From positions 94,609-158,608 of the forward strand of contig NZ_JANHKS010000009.1 of the NCBI RefSeq assembly GCF_028682175.1: DNA of 64,000 nt, given 5' to 3'. Source of the DNA: Pseudomonas putida. Its GTDB lineage: Bacteria; Pseudomonadota; Gammaproteobacteria; Pseudomonadales; Pseudomonadaceae. Positions 28,401 through 37,926 of this stretch are shown piece by piece (position 1 is the first letter of the stretch; the number at the start of each line of letters is the position of its first letter). The notes below the pieces were generated by a model. It had not been told where the DNA came from, did no database searches, and saw only the letters and a list, made by a program, of their open reading frames with translations. A program made the position numbers and the translations under genes.

Positions 28401-30349
28401 GTGGCGAAGCTGTTCACAACCATGGCACCGAACATAGCCATGACCATCATCACGCTGATGCGCCCGAGCCCGGCAGCATGCTGACCAGCACCGAGCAACG
28501 CAGCGCCGCACGCCAACTGACCCTTGCAATGCTCGCCCTGGGCTTGCTGGCGCTGGGGCTGGTGTGGCGCTTCTTTGCCCCCGAGCAGGTCGGCGTCAGC
28601 CAGTTGCTGCTGGGTGCGGCCTCGCTGCTGGTGGCCATTCCGGTGGTCAGCGCGGGCTGGCACAGCCTGCGCTATCCAAGCCTGCACGGCATCACCGATC
28701 AACTGATCGCGCTGGCGATGCTCGGCGCCTGGGCCACGGGCGACCTGATGACTGCCGCCTTGCTGCCGATCATCATGATCTTCGGCCATGTGCTGGAAGA
28801 GCGCAGCGTCATCGGCTCCCAGGAAGCGATTCAGGCGCTGGGGAAACTGACTCGCAGCCATGCACGATTGATCACCGCCGACGGCTCGATCCGTGAAGTG
28901 GACAACGGCACTCTGGTCGCCGGAGACCGGGTTGAAGTGCGCGCCGGGGACCGGGTGCCCGCCGACGGCATGGTCATGTTCGGCCAGGCGAGCCTGGACA
29001 CAGCGCCGATCACCGGTGAGTCGGTGCCGTTGGAAGCGCGCGCCGGCATGGAGGTGTTCGGCGGCGCGATCAACCTCGACGGTCTTTTGCGCATCGAGGT
29101 AACGCGCATCGGCAATGAATCGACCCTGGGCAAAGTCATCGCCCTGATGCAGAGCGCCGAGCGTTCGAAGCCGCCGATCACCCGGCTGCTGGAGCGTTAC
29201 GCGGGCAGCTACATGGTGCTGGTGTTGCTAATCGCCGCTGTCACCTGGTTCATCACCAACAACGCCCAGGCCATGCTGGCGGTGCTGGTTGCGGCGTGCC
29301 CTTGCGCGCTGGTGCTGTCGGCGCCGGCCACGGCGATTGCCGGGATCGCTGTGGCGGCTCGCCACGGCATCCTGATTCGCAGTTCGGCCTTCCTTGAAGA
29401 ACTCGCCGACCTGACATCCCTGGTGGTCGACAAGACCGGCACCCTGACTTACGGCAGTTTGCGCCTGCAATCGGTACAAGCCGAGGAGGGCGCCGGCGAT
29501 GAGCTGATCCCGCTCGCTGCCAGTCTCGGTTCGGCCAGCAGCCACCCGGTCAGTCGCGCGCTGGCAGGGTTGGTCGAGAAGGATCAACTGCTGGCGCTGC
29601 AAGACATTCGCGAACGCCAGGGCCTTGGCGTCGTTGCCCAGACCGAGCGCGGAGAAGCTGCCCTTGGCCGGCCTGAGCTGTTCGCGCAACTGGGCATCGC
29701 CACCTCGCCTGTGCCCGATCACGATGGCCCCATTGCCGGGCTGTCGGTCGATGGTGTGTTCCTCGCCTGGTTGCTGCTGGCCGACAGCCTCAAGCCCGAG
29801 GCCCGTCAGGCCCTGAGTGAATTGCGTGAGTTGGGCATGGGCCGGCAACTGCTGCTGACCGGCGACCGTCAGAGTGTGGCCGACAGCCTGGCCCATGAGG
29901 TCGGCATCAGCGACATCCACGCCCAGGCCCTGCCCGAAGACAAGCTCAACCGGGTGATGGGGGAGATCAAGAGCGGCTTCCGGCCGATGGTGGTGGGTGA
30001 CGGCATCAACGATTCGCTGGCCTTGAAGGCTGGCGTGGTGGGCGTGGCCATGGGTGCGGGCGGCGCTGACATCGCACTGGCCTCGGCCGATATCGTGCTG
30101 ATCGGCAGCGACCTGCGCCGCCTGGGGACTTGCGTGCGCTTGAGCCGGCAGTGCCGCAGCACGTTGCAGGTCAACGTCATCATCGGGCTGGGCTGGACGC
30201 TGGCGATTGTCGCACTGGCGGCGTTCGGGGTGCTGGGGGCTGCGGGCGCGATGATCGCCGCTATCTTGCACAACCTCAGCACCTTGCTGGTGCTCGGCAA
30301 CGCCGGACGCTTGCTGCGCTTCCACGAGCCTATCGGCAAAATTTCATAA
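28397..30349 (+). CDS. hmtA: P1B-type metal-transporting ATPase, HmtA-like, with His-rich N terminus
   Basis: 650 aa. Residues 7-19 are His-rich and replace the usual N-terminal CxxC metal domain. TGES (206-209), CPCALVLSAP (301-310), phosphorylated Asp345 in DKTGT, SSHPVSRALA and GDGINDS are present. CPC followed by S and P is the Zn/Cd (P1B-2) wording, but the last helix reads HNLST where ZntA has its essential Asp in DTGAT. P. aeruginosa HmtA, a copper/zinc importer beside SPFH genes and under Zur as I recall, is the closest match in context. Last gene of the operon, 4-bp overlap. Direction of transport is inferred from the Zur-like box. Confidence 0.7.
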   Translation: MSGEAVHNHGTEHSHDHHHADAPEPGSMLTSTEQRSAARQLTLAMLALGLLALGLVWRFFAPEQVGVSQLLLGAASLLVAIPVVSAGWHSLRYPSLHGITDQLIALAMLGAWATGDLMTAALLPIIMIFGHVLEERSVIGSQEAIQALGKLTRSHARLITADGSIREVDNGTLVAGDRVEVRAGDRVPADGMVMFGQASLDTAPITGESVPLEARAGMEVFGGAINLDGLLRIEVTRIGNESTLGKVIALMQSAERSKPPITRLLERYAGSYMVLVLLIAAVTWFITNNAQAMLAVLVAACPCALVLSAPATAIAGIAVAARHGILIRSSAFLEELADLTSLVVDKTGTLTYGSLRLQSVQAEEGAGDELIPLAASLGSASSHPVSRALAGLVEKDQLLALQDIRERQGLGVVAQTERGEAALGRPELFAQLGIATSPVPDHDGPIAGLSVDGVFLAWLLLADSLKPEARQALSELRELGMGRQLLLTGDRQSVADSLAHEVGISDIHAQALPEDKLNRVMGEIKSGFRPMVVGDGINDSLALKAGVVGVAMGAGGADIALASADIVLIGSDLRRLGTCVRLSRQCRSTLQVNVIIGLGWTLAIVALAAFGVLGAAGAMIAAILHNLSTLLVLGNAGRLLRFHEPIGKIS

Positions 30350-30368
30350 TTGCCTGCAAGCCTTGATT

Positions 30369-30398
30369 ACCGGTGCTCGCGCTGTGAGCACCGGTTTT
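30369..30398 (+). terminator. Intrinsic terminator of the SPFH/ATPase operon
   Basis: ACCGGTGCTC and GAGCACCGGT form a perfect 10-bp stem with a 7-nt loop, followed by TTT, 20 bp after the ATPase stop. Confidence 0.85.
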
Positions 30399-30642
30399 GA
30401 CAGGCTTACGTAAGTATAAAAATTCGCTTGAGCTTTGAAGAACTCTGTAACAAATTATGAGTCAGTCACGAAGAGGGTGTTCCATCGCAGGCTTCGCATT
30501 GGCTGGAAATCCGGAGTACAGGGCCGTACTCGATTTCAGATTTGTCGTCGCTCTCATAACAAGCCGATAGCCTGACGGTTCCTACTCTGGAGCCGGTTTT
30601 GGACTACCCTTTTCCGTGTTTCCGGATTAGGGGGATATCTCA

Positions 30643-31827
30643 ATGCTTGCGCAACTTCCACCGGCGTTACAAAAGCTTCATTTGCCTCTACGACTCAAGC
30701 TTTGGGATGGCAACGAGTTCGACCTTGGGTCCGACCCAAGCGTCACCATCGTCGTGAAGGACCCCGCATTGGTGTCCGATTTCAGTCACCCCAGCCTTGA
30801 CCTTCTGGGCAGCGCCTTCGTTGAAGGCCGGCTTGACCTTGTGGGTTCGATCAGCGAAGTGATGCGGGTCTGTGACGAACTGACCCTGGCCCTCGCCGAC
30901 GAAGACGACACCAGCGCGCCCACCCGCACGCAGCACGACAAGGACACCGACGCCAAGTCGATCTCCTACCACTATGACCTTTCCAACGACTTCTACCGGC
31001 TGTGGCTGGACAAGGACATGGTCTATTCCTGCGCCTACTTCAAGACCGGCAACGAGACGCTGGATCAGGCGCAGCAGGACAAATTTCATCACCTGTGCCG
31101 CAAGCTGCGCCTCAAGCCCGGCGAGTATCTGCTCGACGTGGGCTGCGGCTGGGGCGGCCTGTCACGTTTCGCGGCGCGCGAGTACGGGGTGAAGGTGTTC
31201 GGCATTACCCTGAGCCGCGAGCAACTGGCGCTGGCGCGGGAGCGAGTCAAAGCCGAGGGGCTGGAGGACCGGGTGGAGCTGCAGTTGCTCGACTATCGCG
31301 ACCTGCCCAAGGACGGCCGCTTCGACAAGGTCGTGAGTGTGGGCATGTTCGAGCACGTCGGCCACGCCAACCTCGACCTCTACGCCAAGTGCCTGTTCGC
31401 GGCGGTGAAGGAGGGCGGGCTGGTGATGAACCACGGCATCACTGCCAAGCACACCGATGGTCGCCCTGTGGGGCGCGGGGCGGGTGATTTCATCGACCGC
31501 TATGTGTTTCCCAACGGCGAGCTGCCGCACCTGTCGATGATCACCGGCTTCATCAGCGAGGCGGGACTTGAGGTGGTGGACGTGGAAAGCCTGCGCCTGC
31601 ACTACGCCCGTACCCTGGATCACTGGAGCACGCGGCTGGAAGAAAAGCTGGAGGTGGCAGCGGCGATGGTGCCGGAGCAGGCCTTGCGGATCTTCCGCCT
31701 GTACCTGGCCGGATGCGCTTATGCGTTCTCCAAGGGCTGGATCAACCTGCATCAGATCCTGGCGGTGAAACCCCGCGCCGATGGCAGCCATGATTTGCCG
31801 TGGACCCGTGAGGATCTTTACCCCTGA
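30643..31827 (+). CDS. cfa: Cyclopropane-fatty-acyl-phospholipid synthase
   Basis: 394 aa. The SAM-binding motif is LLDVGCGWGGLSRFAA and the region before it carries SYHYDLSNDFYRLWLDKDMVYSCAYF, a CFA synthase signature including the lipid-binding site; MFEHVGHANLDLYAKC and the C-terminal YAFSKGWINLHQILAVK are also diagnostic. It methylenates unsaturated acyl chains of membrane phospholipids. A leader of about 240 bp precedes it; stationary-phase control is typical for the family but I do not see a certain promoter. The neighbour across a REP is cardiolipin synthase. Confidence 0.92.
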   Translation: MLAQLPPALQKLHLPLRLKLWDGNEFDLGSDPSVTIVVKDPALVSDFSHPSLDLLGSAFVEGRLDLVGSISEVMRVCDELTLALADEDDTSAPTRTQHDKDTDAKSISYHYDLSNDFYRLWLDKDMVYSCAYFKTGNETLDQAQQDKFHHLCRKLRLKPGEYLLDVGCGWGGLSRFAAREYGVKVFGITLSREQLALARERVKAEGLEDRVELQLLDYRDLPKDGRFDKVVSVGMFEHVGHANLDLYAKCLFAAVKEGGLVMNHGITAKHTDGRPVGRGAGDFIDRYVFPNGELPHLSMITGFISEAGLEVVDVESLRLHYARTLDHWSTRLEEKLEVAAAMVPEQALRIFRLYLAGCAYAFSKGWINLHQILAVKPRADGSHDLPWTREDLYP

Positions 31828-31836
31828 CCCTAACCC

Positions 31837-31924
31837 GTAGCAGCACGGCTTGCCGGCGGGGGCGTCGTGTCAGGCGATGCATATTTGTCTGACACACCGC
31901 CCCGCCGGCAAGCCGTGCTGCTAC
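31837..31924. repeat. REP pair (REPIN-like), GTAGCAG family with TGTCAG spacer
   Basis: The GTAGCAGCACGGCTTGCCGG arms flank a central hairpin GTGTCAG...CTGACAC. Almost identical to the copy at 40307. Lies between convergent cfa and cls. Confidence 0.9.
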
Positions 31925-31940
31925 GAGGGATGTTTGGTCT

Positions 31941-33380
31941 TTAGAGAATCGGTGAAATCAGCCGCGCCACGCGCATCCCCAGACGCTGCAACTGATGCGT
32001 CTCGCGACTATCCTGCGTCGAGATTTCAACCGCGTTGGCGAAGTCGTCACTGAGCATTGCCTCCACCTCCCGAGCGAAGTCTTCGTCTACGGTCAGCAGC
32101 ATCAATTCGAAATTCAGCCGGAACGAGCGGTTGTCCAGGTTGGCGCTGCCGATCGCAGTGATCTCGTTATCCACCAGCACCACCTTCTGATGCAGGAACC
32201 CCGGCTGGTAGCGGAACATGCGCACCCCTGCGCGCACCGCCTCGAACGCGAACAGGCTGGAGGCGGCGTACACGGTGTAGTGGTCGGGGCGCGATGGCAG
32301 CAGCAACCGCACGTCAACGCCGCGCAGTACCGCCAGACGCAGCGCGGCGAACACTGCCTCGTCGGGCACGAAGTAGGGCGTGGTGATCCACACCCGCTCG
32401 GTGGCTGCGTGGATCGCCTCGACGAAAAACAGCGAGCAGGTCTCCTGCCGATCCGCAGGGCCGGTGGCGAGCAACTGGCAGAGCACGCCGTCTTCGGGGT
32501 AGTGCTCGGGCAGAATCAGCGGCGGCAACTCCCGGGTTGCCCAGAACCAGTCCTCGGCAAAGGACTCCTGCAGGCACGCCACCACCGGCCCGATGATCGC
32601 CACATGGGTATCACGCCAGGGTGCCAGCGGCGGCTTGAGCCCCAGGTATTCATCACCGACGTTATGCCCGCCGACAAAGCCGCGCACGCCATCGACCACC
32701 ACGATCTTGCGATGATTGCGGAAGTTGATCTGGAAGCGATTGAGCCACCCGCTTCGAGTGGCGAAGGCTTTGATCTGCACGCCACCGGCGCGCAGCTTAT
32801 CGACGTAGCTGGCGGGCAGGGCGTGGCTGCCGATGCGGTCGTAGAGCACGAAAATCTCGACGCCTTCCGCGGCCTTTTCCAGAAGCAGGGTTTGCAGGCG
32901 GCGGCCCAGATCGTCGTCATGGATGATGAAGAACTGCACGAATACCACACGATTCGCCGCCCGGATCGCGTCGAATATCGCGCTGAATGTCGCATCGCCG
33001 TTAATCAGCAGCTTCACTTCGTTATTGGCCAGGCACGGCATGCGGCCCAGCTTGGGCATCGCCCGCAGTGATTCGTAGGCGTCGGAGCGCCGTGCGGCGA
33101 CAGCCTCTTCGATCCAGGGCTTCCAGTTGAAATCGGCGATGGCCTCACGCATCTCGGTGTTGGCCTGACGCCGCGCCTTGATATACGCATCAAAGGTGCT
33201 GCGGCCAAAGACGAGGTAGGGAATGAGGGTGATATAGGGGATGAAAATGAGCGGCATGGCCCAGGCGATGGAGCCTTGCGCGGTGCGCACCGTCAGCAAT
33301 GCATGAATCGCTGCTACGATGCCCAGCAGGTGAGTGAAGCCGATCAGATAGCCGAAAAAATACGGGCTGTGATAGTCCAT
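31941..33380 (-). CDS. clsA: Cardiolipin synthase (phospholipase D superfamily)
   Basis: 479 aa. Two N-terminal membrane helices, then two HKD motifs: [19 protein letters not shown] in the first half and [20 protein letters not shown] in the second. Length and arrangement match ClsA, which joins two phosphatidylglycerols to make cardiolipin at the inner membrane. Monocistronic and convergent with cfa. Confidence 0.92.
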   Translation of the reverse strand: MDYHSPYFFGYLIGFTHLLGIVAAIHALLTVRTAQGSIAWAMPLIFIPYITLIPYLVFGRSTFDAYIKARRQANTEMREAIADFNWKPWIEEAVAARRSDAYESLRAMPKLGRMPCLANNEVKLLINGDATFSAIFDAIRAANRVVFVQFFIIHDDDLGRRLQTLLLEKAAEGVEIFVLYDRIGSHALPASYVDKLRAGGVQIKAFATRSGWLNRFQINFRNHRKIVVVDGVRGFVGGHNVGDEYLGLKPPLAPWRDTHVAIIGPVVACLQESFAEDWFWATRELPPLILPEHYPEDGVLCQLLATGPADRQETCSLFFVEAIHAATERVWITTPYFVPDEAVFAALRLAVLRGVDVRLLLPSRPDHYTVYAASSLFAFEAVRAGVRMFRYQPGFLHQKVVLVDNEITAIGSANLDNRSFRLNFELMLLTVDEDFAREVEAMLSDDFANAVEISTQDSRETHQLQRLGMRVARLISPIL

Positions 33381-33549
33381 GAGCGACCTTGTTGCGGATT
33401 CGATTGTGTCTAACAGACCACAGCCCGCCGCGATTGTCGCTATTTAATTCGGCCTGCAACTGGTTACCGGATTTGTCGTCTAAGCGTCATTGTCTACGGT
33501 AACGACAGGCCGCAACCGAACTGTCTCAGAAAAGAAGGAAACAGGGTTC

Positions 33550-34071
33550 ATGAAAAAGCGCGTACTGGCGTTGATGGTGGGTCTGGCAGCGCCGTTCGTT
33601 CAGGCCCAGGTGCTGCAACCCGGATTGTGGGAACTGACGTCGAGCAACATGCAGGTCGATGGACAACAGATGCCCGACATGCAGGTCATGCTCGCCCAGC
33701 TGCAGATGATGGCTCCACAGCAACGTGCGGCCATGGAACAAATGCTGGAAAAACAAGGCATTACCCTGGGTGGCAAAGGCGTGCGGGTTTGCCTGACGCC
33801 GGAGCAGGTGAAGAACGAACAGATTCCACTGACCGATCCCAAGTCCGGGTGCAGTCAGCAAATTACTGATCGCAATGGGCCGACCTGGAAATTCAAGTTC
33901 AGTTGCCCTCGTGCACAAGGTACCGGCACCGCGCAGTTCCTCAGTGATCGCGAGTTCAACACCCACGTTGTGGGCTCGTTCAATGCCACCGGACAGCAGC
34001 AGAACGGCAGCATGGACACCAAGGCCGTCTGGCTGGGCCAGAACTGTGGAACCGTTAAGCCTCGCACCTGA
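33550..34071 (+). CDS. DUF3617 family periplasmic protein
   Basis: 173 aa from the ATG at 33550. The signal peptide MKKRVLALMVGLAAPFVQA is followed by LQPGLWELTSSNMQVDGQQM, the opening of DUF3617, a Met/Gln-rich middle, and CLTPEQ, C...C pairs later. The family is common in proteobacteria and its function is unknown. A terminator follows. Confidence 0.8.
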   Translation: MKKRVLALMVGLAAPFVQAQVLQPGLWELTSSNMQVDGQQMPDMQVMLAQLQMMAPQQRAAMEQMLEKQGITLGGKGVRVCLTPEQVKNEQIPLTDPKSGCSQQITDRNGPTWKFKFSCPRAQGTGTAQFLSDREFNTHVVGSFNATGQQQNGSMDTKAVWLGQNCGTVKPRT

Positions 34072-34086
34072 TTGACCGTTTGTCCG

Positions 34087-34118
34087 AACGCCCCGTTTAC
34101 CGGGGCGTTTCTGTTTTC
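34087..34118 (+). terminator. Intrinsic terminator
   Basis: AACGCCCCG and CGGGGCGTT form a 9-bp stem with a TTTAC loop, followed by T-rich sequence, just after the DUF3617 gene. Confidence 0.85.
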
Positions 34119-34138
34119 AGCGACCAATCCCCTGTGCA

Positions 34139-34154
34139 TGTTCCACGTGGAACA
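34139..34154. other. parS: parS-like ParB-binding site
   Basis: TGTTCCACGTGGAACA is a perfect 16-bp palindrome and equals the chromosomal parS sequence of Pseudomonas as I know it. It is intergenic, between a terminator and the amidase promoter. Chromosomal parS sites usually lie toward the origin. Confidence 0.75.
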
Positions 34155-34251
34155 TCCTCTTGTTTCACATGAGTTTTTTGCCCTTAGCCTTTGATTTGCA
34201 GCTTAAAAGTCCGGCCAATTCTGTAAAAAGCTTCATCTTCGAGTTTCTTGC

Positions 34252-34274
34252 GGCATGTTATATTGTTACGAACA
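34252..34274 (+). promoter_or_regulatory. Zur-like box upstream of the amidase gene
   Basis: The core TGTTATATTGTTACG (34256-34270) has a perfect left half-site of the Zur consensus TGTTATAnTATAACA and a 4/7 right half. It is about 55 bp before the amidase start. The orthologous P. aeruginosa amidase beside zigA is, as I recall, Zur-regulated. Confidence 0.45.
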
Positions 34275-34324
34275 ATGGTCATGCCTACCAGAGCCGGGAT
34301 GCTCGTCTTTTTTCGGAACGTGCC

Positions 34325-35575
34325 ATGCATCGACGTCAAATGCTGCTCAATATGCTTTTGGCCAGCGCCGCTTTCGCGCTTCCTTTCTCCGTCAATGCCA
34401 CGCAGATTCGCAACGCGCGACTATGGCGCTCCGAAAACAAGTCGCGGCTGGTGTTCGACCTTAGCGGTCCGGTGAAGTACAAGACCTTCACCCTGAGTGC
34501 ACCTGAACGCATCATCATCGACGTCAGCGGTGCGCGACTGGAAGGCGACTTCAGTCAACTGGCGCTGGAAAACTCGCCAATCAAGGCGATCCGCTCCGGT
34601 CACTTCGGCCAGGGGGATACCCGTATCGTGCTCGACCTGGCTTCGCCCGTGCAGCTCAACAGCTTTTTGCTCGGGCCTGAGGGCGCGCAGGGCAACCGCC
34701 TGGTGGTGGACCTGGGTCATGACGTCGCCACGCACCCTCCCGTGCAGCTGGCCGCAGCAGCGCCTGCCGCCGTCGTGGCCAAAGAGCCGCCTGCGCCGGT
34801 GCCTGACAAGAATCACCCCAAGCGCGACATCATGGTGGTGGTCGATGCCGGGCACGGCGGCAAGGACCCGGGCGCCATCGGCTCCAAGGGCGAGCGCGAG
34901 AAAGACGTGGTGTTGTCCATCGCCCAGTTGCTGGCCAAGCGGCTCAAGCGCGAGAAGGGCTTCGATGTGCGCCTGGTGCGCAACGACGACTTCTTCGTGC
35001 CGCTGCGCAAGCGCGTGGACATTGCCCGCAAATACAACGCCGACATGTTCATTTCGGTGCATGCCGATGCCGCGCCGCGCCTGACTGCATCGGGCGCGTC
35101 AGTGTTTGCCTTGTCGGAGAACGGCGCGACTTCGGCGACCGCGCGTTTCATGGCCCAGCGCGAAAACGGCGCGGACCTGATCGGCGCCAACAGCTTGCTC
35201 AACCTGAAAGACAAGGACCCGATGCTGGCCGGGGTGATTCTCGACATGTCGATGAACGCCACCATCGCCGCCAGCCTGCAACTGGGCCATACCGTGCTCG
35301 GCAGCCTGGAAGGTGTGACGACGCTGCACCAGAAGCGCGTGGAACAGGCCGGATTTGCCGTGTTGAAATCCCCGGACGTGCCATCGATTCTGGTGGAGAC
35401 CGGCTTCATCTCCAACAGCCGCGACAGCCAGCGCCTGGTGACCGCGCGTCATCAGCAGGCCGTGGCCGACGGGCTGTTCGATGGCATGAAGCAGTACTTC
35501 GAGCGCAACCCTCCGGCAGGTTCGTTCATTGCCTGGCGGCAGGAGCAGAAGGCGGCGGAGCAGGCGGTGGTCTGA
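34325..35575 (+). CDS. amiA: N-acetylmuramoyl-L-alanine amidase, AmiA/AmiC type
   Basis: 416 aa from the ATG at 34325. An HRRQMLLNMLL N terminus with signal peptide to about residue 24 looks Tat-like or Sec-type; an AMIN domain (residues 27-130) precedes a proline-rich linker and an Amidase_3 domain with VVDAGHGGKDPGAIG (zinc His), the Glu of KGEREKD, FISVHADAA (His) and VETGFISN (Glu). It cuts peptide stems from peptidoglycan in the periplasm at division. The setting near zigA and a Zur-like box suggests a zinc-starvation paralog. Confidence 0.85.
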   Translation: MHRRQMLLNMLLASAAFALPFSVNATQIRNARLWRSENKSRLVFDLSGPVKYKTFTLSAPERIIIDVSGARLEGDFSQLALENSPIKAIRSGHFGQGDTRIVLDLASPVQLNSFLLGPEGAQGNRLVVDLGHDVATHPPVQLAAAAPAAVVAKEPPAPVPDKNHPKRDIMVVVDAGHGGKDPGAIGSKGEREKDVVLSIAQLLAKRLKREKGFDVRLVRNDDFFVPLRKRVDIARKYNADMFISVHADAAPRLTASGASVFALSENGATSATARFMAQRENGADLIGANSLLNLKDKDPMLAGVILDMSMNATIAASLQLGHTVLGSLEGVTTLHQKRVEQAGFAVLKSPDVPSILVETGFISNSRDSQRLVTARHQQAVADGLFDGMKQYFERNPPAGSFIAWRQEQKAAEQAVV

Positions 35576-35596
35576 CACCGACGCTGTTCCGCTCCT

Positions 35597-35685
35597 TGTA
35601 GGAGTGAGCTTGCTCGCGATTTCGTAGTGTCAGGTTGCATCTCGGTAGCTGACACGCCCCTATCGCGAGCAAGCTCACTCCTACA
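35597..35685. repeat. REPIN, GTAGGAGTGAGCTTGCTCGCGAT family
   Basis: TGTAGGAGTGAGCTTGCTCG arms flank a spacer with GTGTCAG...CTGACAC. Lies between convergent amiA and a small secreted-protein gene. Confidence 0.9.
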
Positions 35686-35690
35686 GGAGA

Positions 35691-36080
35691 TCAGCGGCAG
35701 CCCATTACCCGATCACAGATAATTCTGCTCCGGCTGCCGCTGGAGCTAGACACCCGGCTGATCGTCGTCCAGCCGACTTTCTGGATATACCCCACCCACG
35801 CCTCGCCATCCGAGGCGAGCCCCGTGAAGAACGTCAGCGACCCATAGCGGCTGTTGGTCTGCGCCCAGCGTCGCTTGCCGTCGCTTTCATACCCGCGCAG
35901 GTACATGGTGGTGCCTGACATCGCCACGCTGTAGCTGTTGCCATACGCATCGAGGCACGCCAGCACTGTCGCGCTGCGCGTACACAGCGCCTGATCCAGC
36001 CTGGGCGAGGGCGGTGCGGCAAACGCCTGTGTACTCAGCAGCAGAACAAGCCCCGAGAAAATACTGAAAACCCTGACCAT
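35691..36080 (-). CDS. Small secreted protein of unknown function
   Basis: 129 aa with a signal peptide (SIFSGLVLLLSTQAFAA). The mature part has four cysteines, including C33 and C42 near its start and two at the end (IICDRVMGC), and is Ser/Gly-rich. I do not recognise the family. It is divergent from zigA and shares the Zur-like box at 36115-36137, so it may be induced by zinc shortage like the hypothetical gene next to zigA in P. aeruginosa. Confidence 0.65.
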   Translation of the reverse strand: MVRVFSIFSGLVLLLSTQAFAAPPSPRLDQALCTRSATVLACLDAYGNSYSVAMSGTTMYLRGYESDGKRRWAQTNSRYGSLTFFTGLASDGEAWVGYIQKVGWTTISRVSSSSGSRSRIICDRVMGCR

Positions 36081-36114
36081 TGAGCCGACCTTGCAAAATA
36101 AAGTTAGCAGCTTT

Positions 36115-36137
36115 GTATTGTTATATTATAACGTAAA
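36115..36137. promoter_or_regulatory. Zur box between the secreted-protein gene and zigA
   Basis: The core TGTTATATTATAAC (36119-36132) matches the Zur consensus TGTTATAnTATAAC exactly; flanks GTAT and GTAAA are looser. It lies 35 bp before the zigA ATG and 35 bp before the divergent gene, so one site could control both. Confidence 0.8.
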
Positions 36138-36167
36138 AAGCATCCGAACCTGCTACCTGATGAGACC

Positions 36168-37373
<1,206 letters not shown>

Positions 37374-37403
37374 GTCCCCCGATCAAATACCCTGCACCGT
37401 CCC

Positions 37404-37484
37404 GTAGCAGCACGGCCGGGCGTCGCTTCGCTTGCCGGCGTCGGCGATATCGAAACCGCCGACGCCGGCAAGCCGGACTGCTAC
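37404..37484. repeat. REP palindrome, GTAGCAG family (variant)
   Basis: GTAGCAGCACGGCCGGGCGTC has an inserted stretch before the CTTGCCGGC arm; the right arm ends CTGCTAC. A related insertion is seen in the copy at 60708. Confidence 0.8.
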
Positions 37485-37500
37485 GGGAACGGAGGTGTTC

Positions 37501-37872
37501 TCATTGCGCCTTCCACACACCCTTGCTCTGCTGCTCGCAAAAGGGCTTGAGGAAGGCGGCATCGCTGGCCACGCCGTAATAGTGAATGTTCTGCCGATAG
37601 GGCATATTGGCGACTTGTGCGTTGCTGCACTGGCCGAAGGACCCCGAGGGGCATTGCTCCATGTAGGCGACTTCGACCTTCTGGTCCTTGAGCTGCGGTT
37701 TGCAGAAACCGTTGCGGAAGAGATCTGGCGGAATATTGAGATTTTCCTGACAGACTTTCACGTCAAGTCGCTCGGCCTGACTATGAACCACGCAGGATTC
37801 AGCCCACGCCTGACCCGACGTGACCGCCAACAGCACCAACGCCAGCCGCACGGGCAGCCAGTTTGCTCGCAT
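37501..37872 (-). CDS. Small secreted Cys-containing protein of unknown function
   Basis: 123 aa. Signal peptide LALVLLAVTSGQAWA, then a mature chain with seven cysteines (for example SCVV, KVCQEN, GFCKPQ, EQCPSGSFGQC, PFCEQQ), likely disulfide-bonded in the periplasm. Not recognised. It is divergent from the second COG0523 gene with a 54-bp gap, so shared regulation is possible, but no Zur box is evident there. Confidence 0.65.
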   Translation of the reverse strand: MRANWLPVRLALVLLAVTSGQAWAESCVVHSQAERLDVKVCQENLNIPPDLFRNGFCKPQLKDQKVEVAYMEQCPSGSFGQCSNAQVANMPYRQNIHYYGVASDAAFLKPFCEQQSKGVWKAQ

Positions 37873-37926
37873 CGATTACCTCCGTCTGCGCTCATTTTCG
37901 GGAGCGACGTTCAACAATGGCCGGAC

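Noticed and set aside
37432..37926. Upstream extension of the second COG0523 protein
   Set aside because: It would read through a REP and a divergent secreted-protein gene; the P-loop follows directly after the ATG at 37927.
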